Part shown: in pieces, positions 38,352 to 48,254 of the stretch | Layout: each line of letters begins with the position of its first letter | Position numbering within the stretch: the first letter of the stretch is position 1 | From: Paracoccaceae bacterium | Lineage (GTDB): Bacteria; Pseudomonadota; Alphaproteobacteria; Rhodobacterales; Rhodobacteraceae | Length of the DNA stretch: 64,000 nt | Assembly (NCBI GenBank): GCA_002709405.1 | Contig: PAQV01000067.1 | Location: 1-64,000, forward strand | Direction: 5' to 3' | Translations under genes and position numbers: made by a program | The notes under the pieces: model-generated | What the model saw: only the letters and a program-made list of their open reading frames with translations | The model's database searches: none | What the model was told of the DNA's origin: nothing

Positions 38352-39635
38352 TCATCCCTGGAAATAGCCCGCCGGATCGAAGCTGGCGGGCCGGCCGGGC
38401 AGGGACAGGTGCGGATGGGCCGGCGCGGTTTCGCAGATCACCTTGCCGCGCCGCATCACGATGCGCGGGGCCGGGCGCAGGCGCAGGGCCTCCCAGGACG
38501 ATGTCGCGTCCAGCAGCACCAGGTCGGCGCTGCAGCCCGTCTTCAGCCCGAAATGGTCCAGCTTCATGATCTCGGCCGCGCTGGTCGTCACGTTTTCATA
38601 GGCCTGGGCCAGGCCCGCCGGGTTGGTCATGTGCAGCACATGCGCCGCGATGAAGGCCACGTCGCCCAGGGCGCACCGGCCCAGCGGATACCAGGGATCC
38701 AGCACGCAATCCTGGGCAAAGCCCACGGTCACCCCGGCCTCCATCAGTTCCGGCACCCGCGCCATGCCCCGCCGTTTCGGATAGCTGTCATAGCGGCCCT
38801 GCAGGTGGATGTTCACCGCCGGGTTCACCGCCACGTTGATGCCCGAGGCCGCGATCTTGGTGATCAGCCGGGCGGCATAGAAATTGTCCATCGAATGCAT
38901 CGACGTCAGGTGCGAGGCCGTCACCTTGTCATGCAGCCCCAGCCGCTCGGCCTCGTAGACCAGCGTTTCGATCTGGCGCGAGTTCGGGTCGTCGTTCTCG
39001 TCGCAATGCATGTCGACCATGACCCCCTGCTCGGCCGCAATCTCGCAGAGCGCGGTGATCGAGGACCGGCCCAGCTCTGCCGTTCGCTCCAGGTGCGGCG
39101 CGCCGCCGACCACGTCGAACCCCAGGTCCAGCGTTTCGCGGATCGTGTCGGCCATCGTGTCGCGGCAGTAAAAGCCCATCTGCGGGAAGGCCACCAGTTG
39201 CAGGTCGATGTAATCGGCGACCTCGGCCTTGATCTCTGCCAGGGCCTTGGCCGCCACCAGGTTGGGATCGGTCACGTCGACATGGGTGCGCACGGCCATC
39301 AGGCCCTGGCTGATGGCAATGTCGAAATAGCGCCGGGCGCGGTCCTTGTAGTCGTCAAAGGTGAAATCGGGGGCCATTTCGGCCCAGAGCGCGATGCCCT
39401 CGGCCAGCGTCCCGCTTTCGTTGTACTTGCCGTTCAGGCCCAGCGACAGGGTGGCGTCCAGGTGGAAATGGCAATCGACGAAAGGGGCCGACACCAGCCG
39501 CCCGCCCGCGTCGATGGCCCCTTTGCCGGTCAGGCCGGGGGCGATCTCGGCGATCTTGCCGTTTTGCACACCTATCCCCATGCCCGTGCGCCCGTCGGGC
39601 AGGGTGGCGTTCGTTATAACGGTGTCGAAGGTCAT
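38352..39635 (-). CDS. Cytosine deaminase-like amidohydrolase
   Basis: MTFDTVITNATLPDGRTGMGIGVQNGKIAEIAPGLTGKGAIDAGGRLVSAPFVDCHFHLDATLSLG...VRTHVDVTDPNLVAAKALAEIK...DMHCDENDDPNSR. Confidence 0.92.
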   Translation of the reverse strand: MTFDTVITNATLPDGRTGMGIGVQNGKIAEIAPGLTGKGAIDAGGRLVSAPFVDCHFHLDATLSLGLNGKYNESGTLAEGIALWAEMAPDFTFDDYKDRARRYFDIAISQGLMAVRTHVDVTDPNLVAAKALAEIKAEVADYIDLQLVAFPQMGFYCRDTMADTIRETLDLGFDVVGGAPHLERTAELGRSSITALCEIAAEQGVMVDMHCDENDDPNSRQIETLVYEAERLGLHDKVTASHLTSMHSMDNFYAARLITKIAASGINVAVNPAVNIHLQGRYDSYPKRRGMARVPELMEAGVTVGFAQDCVLDPWYPLGRCALGDVAFIAAHVLHMTNPAGLAQAYENVTTSAAEIMKLDHFGLKTGCSADLVLLDATSSWEALRLRPAPRIVMRRGKVICETAPAHPHLSLPGRPASFDPAGYFQG

Positions 39636-40444
39636 GCGCATTCCATTCCGAAAGCGCCCGCGATCTGGCGGGCAAGCGAGGGGACCAGGGCCTCGACCAG
39701 GGCCTTGCCCTTTTCCGGCGAGGCCCCCGCGGCCGAGGACAGGGCCCCGGAATGGCAGACCGAATGCGGATCGAAGGGATAGACGTCGTAGGGCGGGAAC
39801 TCTGCGGGCGGATGATCGGGGATCTTGTCGGCGCGCACAAGGTCGGGGGCGAGGTACATCATCGCCGAGGTCTCCATGACGGCGGCGTGCTCCAGCTCCC
39901 ACGAGATCAGGCCCTCGGGGAACAGCATCTCTTCCAGCGGCTCGTCGATCATGATCCAGTAACCCAGCTTGACGATGCGGGTGCCCTCGATCCCCTCGGC
40001 CTTCAGCATGCGCAGGGCCAGGTCAGAGGCCTCTGTCAGGAACATCTGGTTTTCCATGTGCCCGTCGAACAGCACGATCCGCGTCAGCCCGTGGCGGGCG
40101 AAATCGCAGATCAGGTCGCGCACCATCAGCGTGTAGGTGTTGCCGTCAAGGGCCGCGCAGCCGGGCATGTGGTTGCCTCCGCCGGATTTCGGCTGCGACT
40201 TGTAGCCATAGGACAGCGTCGGCGCGACCAGCCCGTCGATCTTGGCAGCCACCCGTTCGGCCAGCATGGTGGGCATCATCGCATCGGTGCCCAGGGGCAG
40301 GTGCGGGCCGTGCTGTTCCAGCGCGCCGGTGGGCAGGATGACAATGGGCGGGCCGCCCTGCACGCCGGTCTTCACCCGCGCGTCCAGGTCTTCCCAGGTC
40401 ATGTGGTCCATGCGGGTCGAGGTCGTGGATGTGGTCGCGCTCAT
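39632..40444 (-). CDS. Creatininase family amidohydrolase
   Basis: MTWEDLDARVKTGVQGGPPIVILPTGALEQHGPHLPLGTDAMMPTMLAERVAAKIDGLVAPTLSYGYKSQPKSGGG...DGHMENQMFL. Confidence 0.94.
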   Translation of the reverse strand: MSATTSTTSTRMDHMTWEDLDARVKTGVQGGPPIVILPTGALEQHGPHLPLGTDAMMPTMLAERVAAKIDGLVAPTLSYGYKSQPKSGGGNHMPGCAALDGNTYTLMVRDLICDFARHGLTRIVLFDGHMENQMFLTEASDLALRMLKAEGIEGTRIVKLGYWIMIDEPLEEMLFPEGLISWELEHAAVMETSAMMYLAPDLVRADKIPDHPPAEFPPYDVYPFDPHSVCHSGALSSAAGASPEKGKALVEALVPSLARQIAGAFGMECA

Positions 40445-41952
40445 GTCCAGGCGGGCTCCTGTCCCATGCGGTGCACGCCCACGTCGCGGCCGTTGGCCTT
40501 GCGGTGGACCTGCCAGAAGGCGGCCTCGAACGCCCGGTTCATCGCCTCGGTTTCCTCGTGCGCGGCCAGGAAGGCGGGCATTTCCTCGCGCAGCTCGGCC
40601 AGCAGTTCGGCCTCGTTCACGCGCAGGCAGCGCCCGTCCTGTGCCATGATCTCGCCGTTGACGATGGCATGGGTGATCGACCGGCCGTCCTCGCAATAGA
40701 CCACGTGGTTGGCGATGTCGTTGAGCGGCGTGAAAGGCAGGGTGGTCATGTCCAGCACCAGCATGTCGGCCTTCTTGCCGACCTCGATCGAGCCCGTCTG
40801 GTCGCCCAGGCAGGCCGTCCCCGCGCCGCCCAGGGTACCGGCCCGGATGACGTCCTCGGCCGACAGCCAGTAATCGGTGTCGGGCGTCTGCACGTTGTGG
40901 ATCAGCCCCGCCGCATGCATCACCGGGAACATCCGCGTGGTGTCCGAGGTCGAGATCCCGTCCGAGCCCAGCCCCACGTTCACCCCGGCCTCCAGCAGCC
41001 GCCGCACGGGCGCGACGCCGGCCCCCAGCTTCTGGTTGGAAATCACGTTATGGGCCAGGGAACAGCCCGCGTCGCCCATCAGCTCGATATCGGCATCGGT
41101 CACCCAGATCGAATGGGCGATGGTCGTGCGCTTTTTCAGAAGGCCATGGCGGTGCATGTAGGCGATCAGGGTCTCGCCATAGAATTCATGGCCGGTGACC
41201 GCCTGGACCTTGGTTTCCAGGATATGGGTGTGGAAGGGCACGTCATGGGCCTCGGCCATCTCCATCGCCGCCTGCATCAGCTCGACCGTGCAGCGCTGGG
41301 GCGCAGACGGGGCCAGCATGAAGTTCAGCCGGCCCGATTTCCCATGCAGCCGGGTCAGCGCGTCCTTGCAGATGGCCAGCCAGTCCTCGGCCGCCATGGG
41401 CGTGCCCGCATCGGCCTGGGCCTGCACCTCGGCCGGCACGAAATCGCGCGAGAAGGGGATGGTGTCCAGGAACGGCCGGTTGACCACGTGCCCCGAAATC
41501 GTCGCCCGCAGGCCCACGTCGTCATAGGCCTGGAACAGCGCGTCCAGCTGCTCGGGCGTCTGGTAGGGGCTTTCGTAGACATCGTCGGTCACGCAGGTGG
41601 TGCCCGATTTCAGCGATTCCATCGCGCAAAGGGCGGTCCGCAGGTAGACCAGCCGGGGCGACAGCACCGGCGCGCCGAGGATCGGGTAGGCATAGAGCAT
41701 CCACACCTCAAGCGGCATGTTGTCGTAGCGTCCCTTGTACAGAGCCTCGTTGGAATGCATGTGGCTGTTGACCAGCCCGGGCATCACCAGCTTGTCGGTC
41801 CCGTCGATCACGGTCTGCGCCCCCGACAGGTCCAGGTCGGGGCCGATGGCCGCGATCCGGTCGTCCTCGATCAGGATGTCGGCGGTGAACGGTTTGGCGC
41901 GGTTCTCGGGATCCATGGACAGGATCTGCGCGCCCTTGATGGCGATACTCAT
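40441..41952 (-). CDS. Amidohydrolase (TrzA/AtzA / MTA-SAH deaminase-like)
   Basis: DKLVMPGLVNSHMHSNEALYKGRYDNMPLEVWMLYAYP...PFHTHILETKVQ...GLGSDGISTSDTTRMFPVMHAAGLIHN. Confidence 0.93.
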   Translation of the reverse strand: MSIAIKGAQILSMDPENRAKPFTADILIEDDRIAAIGPDLDLSGAQTVIDGTDKLVMPGLVNSHMHSNEALYKGRYDNMPLEVWMLYAYPILGAPVLSPRLVYLRTALCAMESLKSGTTCVTDDVYESPYQTPEQLDALFQAYDDVGLRATISGHVVNRPFLDTIPFSRDFVPAEVQAQADAGTPMAAEDWLAICKDALTRLHGKSGRLNFMLAPSAPQRCTVELMQAAMEMAEAHDVPFHTHILETKVQAVTGHEFYGETLIAYMHRHGLLKKRTTIAHSIWVTDADIELMGDAGCSLAHNVISNQKLGAGVAPVRRLLEAGVNVGLGSDGISTSDTTRMFPVMHAAGLIHNVQTPDTDYWLSAEDVIRAGTLGGAGTACLGDQTGSIEVGKKADMLVLDMTTLPFTPLNDIANHVVYCEDGRSITHAIVNGEIMAQDGRCLRVNEAELLAELREEMPAFLAAHEETEAMNRAFEAAFWQVHRKANGRDVGVHRMGQEPAWT

Positions 41953-43034
41953 TGGTCTTCCTTCAGGACATAGGCGACCTCGGCCGGCCAGCTGGCATGG
42001 ATCGTCGTGCCCACGTCCAGCGACAGCCGGTCAAGCTCGCTTTGTTGTTTCTGAACCTTCATCTCGGTGCCGTCCGGCAGCTCCAGCAGGAGCGTCACGA
42101 AGGACCCGGTGAATTCTTCGGTCAAGAGCGTCGCCTTGACCTCGTTTTCCACGCCCAGAGGCGCGGCCGACAGGGTCACCCGGTCGGCCGGCACCAGGAA
42201 GGTTGCCTGGCGGCCCGGGGTGGGCGCATGGCCGTCGGTCGCCCGGAAAAGGCCCAGCGGAGTTTCGATCCCCCCGTCGGGCAGCACCTTGCCGGCAAAG
42301 ATCGTGTTGGCGCCCACGAATTCCGCCACGAAGCGGTTGGCCGGCGCGCGGTAGACCTCTTTGGCCGGGCCGATCTGCTGCACCCGGCCCTCGGACATGA
42401 TGGCCACCCGGTCGGCCAGGGCAAAGGCCTCGGACTGGGAATGGGTCACGTAGATGAAGGTGATGCCCAGCTCGCGGTGCAGGCGTTTCAGTTCCGACTG
42501 CATGTGCAGCCGCAGGTGCGCGTCCAGCGCCGACAGCGGCTCGTCCAGCAGCAGGATTTCCGGTTCAAGCGCCAGGGCCCGGGCCAGGGCCACGCGCTGC
42601 CGCTGGCCGCCCGACAGCTGGTCGACCTTGCGCCTGGCGAAATCGGCAATGCCCAGCCGGTCCATCCATTCGGCCGCCTTCTTGCGCCGGGCCGGCGCGG
42701 TGGAGCGGCCCTTCTGCTTCAGCCCGAACTCGACATTCTCGGCCACCGTCATGAACGGGAAAAGCGCGTAGGATTGCCAGACCATGGGCATGTCGCGCTC
42801 CCACGGCGGCAGGTCGGTGATGTCGCGGTCCCACAGGCGGATCGCCCCGTCAGAGGGAAACTCAAGCCCCGCCAGCATCCGCAGGGTGGTGGACTTGCCG
42901 CAGCCCGACGGGCCCATCATGGCAAGGAATTCGCCCTTTTCCACCGCGAACGAGGTCGGGTGCAGGGCGGTGGTGTCTCCGAACCGCTTGGTCACGGCAT
43001 CGAGTGTCAGGATATGGCGCATGGGGGTCGTCAT
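41949..43034 (-). CDS. Spermidine/putrescine-type ABC transporter ATP-binding protein
   Basis: MMGPSGCGKSTTLRMLAGLEFPSDG...LSGGQRQRVALARALALEPEILLLDEPLSALD; TOBE-like C-terminus. Confidence 0.96.
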   Translation of the reverse strand: MTTPMRHILTLDAVTKRFGDTTALHPTSFAVEKGEFLAMMGPSGCGKSTTLRMLAGLEFPSDGAIRLWDRDITDLPPWERDMPMVWQSYALFPFMTVAENVEFGLKQKGRSTAPARRKKAAEWMDRLGIADFARRKVDQLSGGQRQRVALARALALEPEILLLDEPLSALDAHLRLHMQSELKRLHRELGITFIYVTHSQSEAFALADRVAIMSEGRVQQIGPAKEVYRAPANRFVAEFVGANTIFAGKVLPDGGIETPLGLFRATDGHAPTPGRQATFLVPADRVTLSAAPLGVENEVKATLLTEEFTGSFVTLLLELPDGTEMKVQKQQSELDRLSLDVGTTIHASWPAEVAYVLKEDQ

Positions 43035-43044
43035 GAGCGGACTT

Positions 43045-43824
43045 TCAGGATTGGCGGTCGCGGCGGGTGGCCAGCAATTGGGCCAGCCCGGCGAGCGTCA
43101 CCGAGATGAAGAAGACGATGGAACCGATGGCATTGATCCGGGGGCTGACCTGGCCCTGCAGCAGGGCAAGGATGCGCACGGGCAGGGTTTCCTCCAGGCC
43201 GGACACGAACCAGGCGATCATGAACTCGTCGAAGGACACGGCCGCGGTGATCGCCAGGGCCGCGAAGATCGACGGCAGGCACCAGGGGATCGTGACCGAC
43301 CAGATCGTCCGCCACCGCGAGGCGCCCAGGTTCCAGGCCGCAGGTTCGATATCGGGCGACATGTCGGCCAGGCGCATGCGGATCAGGGCCATGGCGAAGG
43401 GCGCGCAGATGACCACGTGGCCGATGATGATGGCCCGCAGCGTGCCCACCAGGTTGACCATCGAAAAGAACGACAGCATGGCGAGCCCGAGGATCAGCAC
43501 CGGCACCGTGGGGGGCAGGGCGGCCAGGGCCAAGTAGGGCATCTTGCCGGTAAAGTTGAACCGGTAATCCGTATAGGCCGTTGCAAAGCCGATGAACGTG
43601 GCCAGGACCGACACGATGGCCGACACCTTCAGCGACCGCACGAAGCCCGCGCGCACGGTGTCGTCGGTCAGGATGGCCTCGTACCAGGTCAGCGAAAAGC
43701 CGCCCCAGGGCAGCGACGGGAAGCGGTCGGCATTGAAGGAAAACACCACGATCGACGCGATCGGCGCCAGGATGAACAGGAACACGGCCACCGTCCAGGC
43801 GGCCTGCCAGCGGGACGCGGTCAT
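43045..43824 (-). CDS. ABC transporter permease (PotC-like)
   Basis: MTASRWQAAWTVAVFLFILAPIASIVVFSFNADRFPSLPWGGFSLTWYEAIL; EAA-type motif. Confidence 0.93.
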   Translation of the reverse strand: MTASRWQAAWTVAVFLFILAPIASIVVFSFNADRFPSLPWGGFSLTWYEAILTDDTVRAGFVRSLKVSAIVSVLATFIGFATAYTDYRFNFTGKMPYLALAALPPTVPVLILGLAMLSFFSMVNLVGTLRAIIIGHVVICAPFAMALIRMRLADMSPDIEPAAWNLGASRWRTIWSVTIPWCLPSIFAALAITAAVSFDEFMIAWFVSGLEETLPVRILALLQGQVSPRINAIGSIVFFISVTLAGLAQLLATRRDRQS

Positions 43825-44690
43825 TTCTTGCCTCCGGGTTTGCCATAGGCCGCGAAAAGCGCGGTGAAGAGCACGGTAATCAGGGTCACGACCATGGTCA
43901 CCGCCACGACCGAGGCGCGCGGCCAGTGGTTGCCCGACTTGGTCTGGTCGACGATCAGGATCGACATGGTGGGGGGCTTGCCTCCGCCCAGGTAGGCCGG
44001 GCTGACGTAGTCGCCAAAGCTGAGGATGAAGGCGAAGGTCGCGGCCAGGATCAGCCCGACCCGGGCGGCGGGGATGGTCACGGTGAAGGTCGTCTTCAGC
44101 GGTCCGCAGCCCAGGTTATGGGCCGCCCCGATCAGGTCGCGGTTGACGTTCGACAGGGCAAACAGCTGGATCAGGATGACCAGGGGCATGCACAGGGTCA
44201 GGTAACCCACGCAGGCTCCGAACGTGTTGTTGAGCATCTCGAACGGGCCAAGACCCACCCAGCCGAAGACGACGTTCAGCACGCCCTCGGTCGACAGGAT
44301 GATCTTCCAGGAATAGGCGCGCACCAGGTAGCTGGTGAAGAACGGCGTGATCAGCAGGAACATGGCCCAGCGGCGCGCCGCCGGAGAGGCCTTGAACGCC
44401 AGGTAATGCGAGGCCGGAAAGGCGATGACACTGGCCAGCACGGCGACCAGCAGGGCCAGTTCGAACGTGTGCAGGTAGGCGGCCCAGAAATAGTCGCGGG
44501 TGAACATCCGCTCCCAGTTCTTCAGCACGAAATCGGGGGTCAGGCGATAGTTCCTCACCACCCAGAAGCTCATCGAGATCAGCACAAGCAGCGGGGCAAG
44601 GAAGAAGGCGGTCTGCCATATCAAGGCAGGCGCCGCCCAGAAGGCGGCGAAACCGTCGATCAGACGGCGGGATCTTTTGGGTGTGGCCAT
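43821..44690 (-). CDS. ABC transporter permease (PotB-like)
   Basis: LIWQTAFFLAPLLVLISMSFWVVRNYRLTPDFVLKNWERMFTRDYFWAAYLHTFELALLVAVLASVIAFPASHYLAF. Confidence 0.93.
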   Translation of the reverse strand: MATPKRSRRLIDGFAAFWAAPALIWQTAFFLAPLLVLISMSFWVVRNYRLTPDFVLKNWERMFTRDYFWAAYLHTFELALLVAVLASVIAFPASHYLAFKASPAARRWAMFLLITPFFTSYLVRAYSWKIILSTEGVLNVVFGWVGLGPFEMLNNTFGACVGYLTLCMPLVILIQLFALSNVNRDLIGAAHNLGCGPLKTTFTVTIPAARVGLILAATFAFILSFGDYVSPAYLGGGKPPTMSILIVDQTKSGNHWPRASVVAVTMVVTLITVLFTALFAAYGKPGGKK

Positions 44691-44715
44691 GGGCTCGGTC
44701 GTCTTGGGAAAGGGC

Positions 44716-44745
44716 CGCCCCGCGAGGGGCGCGGAACGGCCCGGG
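44716..44745 (-). promoter_or_regulatory. Intercistronic hairpin between PotD-like and PotB-like genes
   Basis: On - strand GGGCCGTTCCGCGCCCC-TCGC-GGGGCGGCCC between binding-protein and permease genes; position typical of attenuator/mRNA-stabilising stem-loops. Confidence 0.5.
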
Positions 44746-44749
44746 GATC

Positions 44750-45883
44750 TTACGACTTGAAGTCGGTAAAGGCGTCGGTCCAGTCCTCGATGTCCTGCTG
44801 GACGGGGGTCTGGCGGATGTTGATCTTGCCCTCGGCGTAATCGTCCATGACGTTGTTGTCCTCGAACGTCATGCGCAAGCGCTTGGCCGCGTCGGGGTTG
44901 GTCGCGTTCAGCACTTCCCAGCCCTTCTTCGACGGCACCGAGGCATTATACGCGGGCATCACCGCCGACAGGGCCTGGCCTTCGGGCGAGGACATGTACT
45001 GGATGAACTCCTTGGCCAGGTCGGCCTTGGGGCTGTCCTTGCCGATGCACAGGCTTTCGGTCCACTGGACGCCGCCCTCCTTGGGCACCCAGGACGACAC
45101 CGGCACGCCGTCGGCGGCCAGCAGCTGGGTGATCCAGTCGCCCACGCCCGGAATGATCGCCGCATCGCCGTTGGTCAGCGACGAGAACGTGTCGGCCATG
45201 GAATAGAAGCCGGTGGTCTGCGGCTTGACCTCGTCCATGAAGCCCAGCAGGGCGGCGAACTCGTCGTCGTTGATGTCGTAGGGATGGCCCACGTTGCCCG
45301 CGCCGCACGACAGGCAGCCCATCGAGGGCAGGTACCAGTCGAAATAGCCCACCTTGCCGGTGACCTTGGGGTCCTTGAGGATCTGGTAGGTGTCGACCTC
45401 GTCCTGGGTCAGCACGTCGGTGCGGTAGGACACACCCAGATAGCCGAAACGGATGATGACCGAATAGAGATCGTCGCCGATCCAGTGGCCGGGGAACTTT
45501 TGGAACTCGGGGAAGAAATCCTCGAACGGGTAATCCTCGGGGGTCAACGGGTCGATGAACCCGCCCTGCACCAGCTGGATCACGTATTCCGCGTCCGACA
45601 GGATCAGGTCATAGGTGCCGACGGGCGACTGGTTGACCAGGGCCACCATGTTGTCGCCGCCCACGTATTCCTTGGCCACGACCTTGATGCCGGTCGCCTC
45701 TTCGAAGGGCCCGATGACCGCCGGATCGGTATGGCCCGGCCAGGACAGGAAGTTCAGCGTGCGGTCGCTGTCCTGCGCGCGCACGATCGACGGCGCGGCC
45801 AGCAGCGTGGCTCCTGCGCCGATGCCCTTGAGCACCGAACGGCGCTGGATCAGGCCGGTTTTCGGGGTGATGAGTTTGGTCAT
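44750..45883 (-). CDS. Spermidine/putrescine-type periplasmic substrate-binding protein (Tat signal)
   Basis: MTKLITPKTGLIQRRSVLKGIGAGATLLAAPSIVRAQDSDRTLNFLSWPGHTDPAVIGPFEEATGIKVVAKEYVGGDNM. Confidence 0.94.
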   Translation of the reverse strand: MTKLITPKTGLIQRRSVLKGIGAGATLLAAPSIVRAQDSDRTLNFLSWPGHTDPAVIGPFEEATGIKVVAKEYVGGDNMVALVNQSPVGTYDLILSDAEYVIQLVQGGFIDPLTPEDYPFEDFFPEFQKFPGHWIGDDLYSVIIRFGYLGVSYRTDVLTQDEVDTYQILKDPKVTGKVGYFDWYLPSMGCLSCGAGNVGHPYDINDDEFAALLGFMDEVKPQTTGFYSMADTFSSLTNGDAAIIPGVGDWITQLLAADGVPVSSWVPKEGGVQWTESLCIGKDSPKADLAKEFIQYMSSPEGQALSAVMPAYNASVPSKKGWEVLNATNPDAAKRLRMTFEDNNVMDDYAEGKINIRQTPVQQDIEDWTDAFTDFKS

Positions 45884-45960
45884 GGTGGTGTTCCCGTTGC
45901 ACTTTCTAGGGGGTATTTCGTCTGGGTCCGACATGTCACGCAGGGCACGCGGACCCGGGG

Positions 45961-46434
45961 TCAGAACGCGTTGAACCCCGGTTGGCGCCGCCACAATTGC
46001 AGCACCGCCCGGCTTTCGTCGGCCATCAACTGGCTTGCCGGCAGCGCCCGGTCGTTCAGGTCGCTGCGCACCATCGCGGTCAGGGGCGCCAGGTTGAACC
46101 CGATCGCCTCGCAATCGCTGAGCGTCGCGGCATAATAAAGCCGCTCGATATTGGCCCAGAACATCGCCGCCACGCACATCTCGCAGGGCTCGCAGGTCGT
46201 ATACAACTCGCATCCCGACAGGTCCCAGGTGCCCAGGTTGCGCCCGGCATCGCGGATCGCCTCGACCTCGCCATGAGACGTCGCATCGCAATTGTTGACC
46301 ACGTTGTTCACGCCGGTCCCCACGATTTCGCCGTCCTTCACGACAATGGCCGCAAAGGGCGCCGCGCCATCCTCAAGCATCGCCTTGCAGCCGATCTCGA
46401 TGGCACGCGCCATGAATTCGGATGGCTCCGGCAT
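45961..46434 (-). CDS. Nucleoside/guanine deaminase-like (CMP/dCMP deaminase fold)
   Basis: TSHGEVEAIRDAGRNLGTWDLSGCELYTTCEPCEMCVAAMFWANIERLYYA: HxE ... PCxxC zinc motifs. Confidence 0.94.
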   Translation of the reverse strand: MPEPSEFMARAIEIGCKAMLEDGAAPFAAIVVKDGEIVGTGVNNVVNNCDATSHGEVEAIRDAGRNLGTWDLSGCELYTTCEPCEMCVAAMFWANIERLYYAATLSDCEAIGFNLAPLTAMVRSDLNDRALPASQLMADESRAVLQLWRRQPGFNAF

Positions 46435-46653
46435 CGTTCATCCCTGGTTTTTGTCCCTGTCACTCCCAGACAAACGCCCTTTGTGACGCCAATGTGTCAA
46501 CGCAGCGGGCCGGGTTTGCAGGACGCAAGGGCAGGGGGATCATGCCGTTGGTCTAAATTTTGATCACATGGTAGAAAATATGGCACGGCCCCCGCCGGGG
46601 CCGGTTTCTGCCTTGCCAAACTGTCGCAGGCCCGGGAATCACAGGCCCGGGAC

Positions 46654-47235
46654 TCACAGGGACTTGATCATCAGGATCCAGGCCCGGGTGTCGGTCTGCC
46701 AGCCGCCCGGATCACAGGCCCTCTGGTCGGTTTCCACGTAGCCCTGCCGCTGATACAGAGCCCGCGCGCCCGCATTGTCATCGGCCACGATCAGGCTGGT
46801 GCGGGCCAGCCCCTCGGCCCGGGCGATGTCCTCGGCCAGGCCCAGCAGGCGGCTGCCCCAGCCCTGGCCCCGGTGCGCGGGATAGCAGGCCAGCACGTTC
46901 ACGTACCAGCTGTCCGGCGCGGCGTTCTCCAGTTCCACCAGCGGCACGAACAACCCGGGCAGGTCGGCCGGGATCTCTTCCGGATCGGGCCCGATGACAT
47001 AGCCGGTCAGCCCGGCAATCGGCCCGTCCCCGGTGTCGACCACCGCGATCTGCCCGTCACGCGCCTTCTGCGCCTGCCGCGCCCGGCCGTACTCCCACGG
47101 ATCCTGACCCGGCGCCGCCGCCCCGGTCCAGATGTGCAGGGGCATGCCATGGCCCGCAAAGTTCACAAGATCGGCAAGGGCGGCCGCATCGGCCGGCACA
47201 GCGACGCGAAAGGGGGAAGACAGTTCAATCATCAA
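46654..47235 (-). CDS. GNAT family N-acetyltransferase
   Basis: SWYVNVLACYPAHRGQGWGSRLLGLAEDIARAEGLARTSLIVADDNAGARALYQRQGYVE. Confidence 0.94.
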   Translation of the reverse strand: MMIELSSPFRVAVPADAAALADLVNFAGHGMPLHIWTGAAAPGQDPWEYGRARQAQKARDGQIAVVDTGDGPIAGLTGYVIGPDPEEIPADLPGLFVPLVELENAAPDSWYVNVLACYPAHRGQGWGSRLLGLAEDIARAEGLARTSLIVADDNAGARALYQRQGYVETDQRACDPGGWQTDTRAWILMIKSL

Positions 47236-47321
47236 ATCACCTCATGCTAGCCTTCATGCCGAACACATCCCGAAACAGATCCCCAGACATCCTGCGGACA
47301 GACCACGAAAAGGCCACGCCC

Positions 47322-48113
47322 ATGCTGATCGCCCACCTGTCGGACCCGCACCTGCGCGCGTCCGGGCAACTGTATCAGGGGCTTGTCGATTCGAATGCCC
47401 TGTTCGACATCGCGCTCGATACGCTGGCCGCGCTCGATCCGCAGCCCGACATCGTCCTCATCGGCGGAGACCTCGTCGACGAAGGCACCGCAGCCGAATA
47501 CGCCACCGTCACCGAAAAACTGGCTCGCATCGCCCAGCCCGTCTATGCCATCCCCGGCAACCACGACGCCCGAGAGCCCTTTCGCCAGTGCCTTGCCTCC
47601 CGGGGCTACCTGCCGGCCGAGGGCCCGCTGCATTTCTGCATCGACGGGCCGGTCCGGGTGATCGGCTTTGACGTCACCGTGCCGGGCGCGCACCACGGCC
47701 AGGTCGATGCCGCCGCCGCCGAGTGGCTGGACCAGACCCTGGCCCAGGCGCCTGATACGCCCACCCTGGTGCTGATGCACCAGCCGCCGGTGCAAAGCGG
47801 GATCACCTGCATCGATGGCTACAATTGCCGGGGCGAGGATCTTCTGGCCGCCGTCCTGTCCCGCCACCCCCAGGTCGAACGGCTGCTCTGCGGGCACATC
47901 CACCGCTTCATGCAGACCGCCTTCGGGGGGACCCAGCTGATCTGCGCGCCCTCGACCGCCACGGCCATCGCCGCCCGGCTGACACCGGATGCCCCGCCCG
48001 CGTCCTTCGTCGAACCGCCCGCGCTGTTGCTGCACGACGCCCGCAGGCCGGGCCCGATCGTCACTCATTACCTGCCCGTGGGCCGGTTTCCCGGCCCGTT
48101 TCCGTTTTTCTGA
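47322..48113 (+). CDS. Metallophosphoesterase / class III cyclic nucleotide phosphodiesterase-like
   Basis: MLIAHLSDPHLRASG...DIVLIGGDLVDEG...VYAIPGNHD...VLMHQPPVQSGI...LLCGHIHR. Confidence 0.94.
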   Translation: MLIAHLSDPHLRASGQLYQGLVDSNALFDIALDTLAALDPQPDIVLIGGDLVDEGTAAEYATVTEKLARIAQPVYAIPGNHDAREPFRQCLASRGYLPAEGPLHFCIDGPVRVIGFDVTVPGAHHGQVDAAAAEWLDQTLAQAPDTPTLVLMHQPPVQSGITCIDGYNCRGEDLLAAVLSRHPQVERLLCGHIHRFMQTAFGGTQLICAPSTATAIAARLTPDAPPASFVEPPALLLHDARRPGPIVTHYLPVGRFPGPFPFF

Positions 48114-48254
48114 CCCCGTCTTAACCCTGCCGCCGGGGGCGCAACTGGCCCAGGGCCCGACTGCCGCCTTGACCAACGGGCGATGACCGGCCATGACAAG
48201 TGCCGGTCCCGAACCGGGGAGATCGGGGCCAGGGAGGACGCAAGGGGATCGAAC

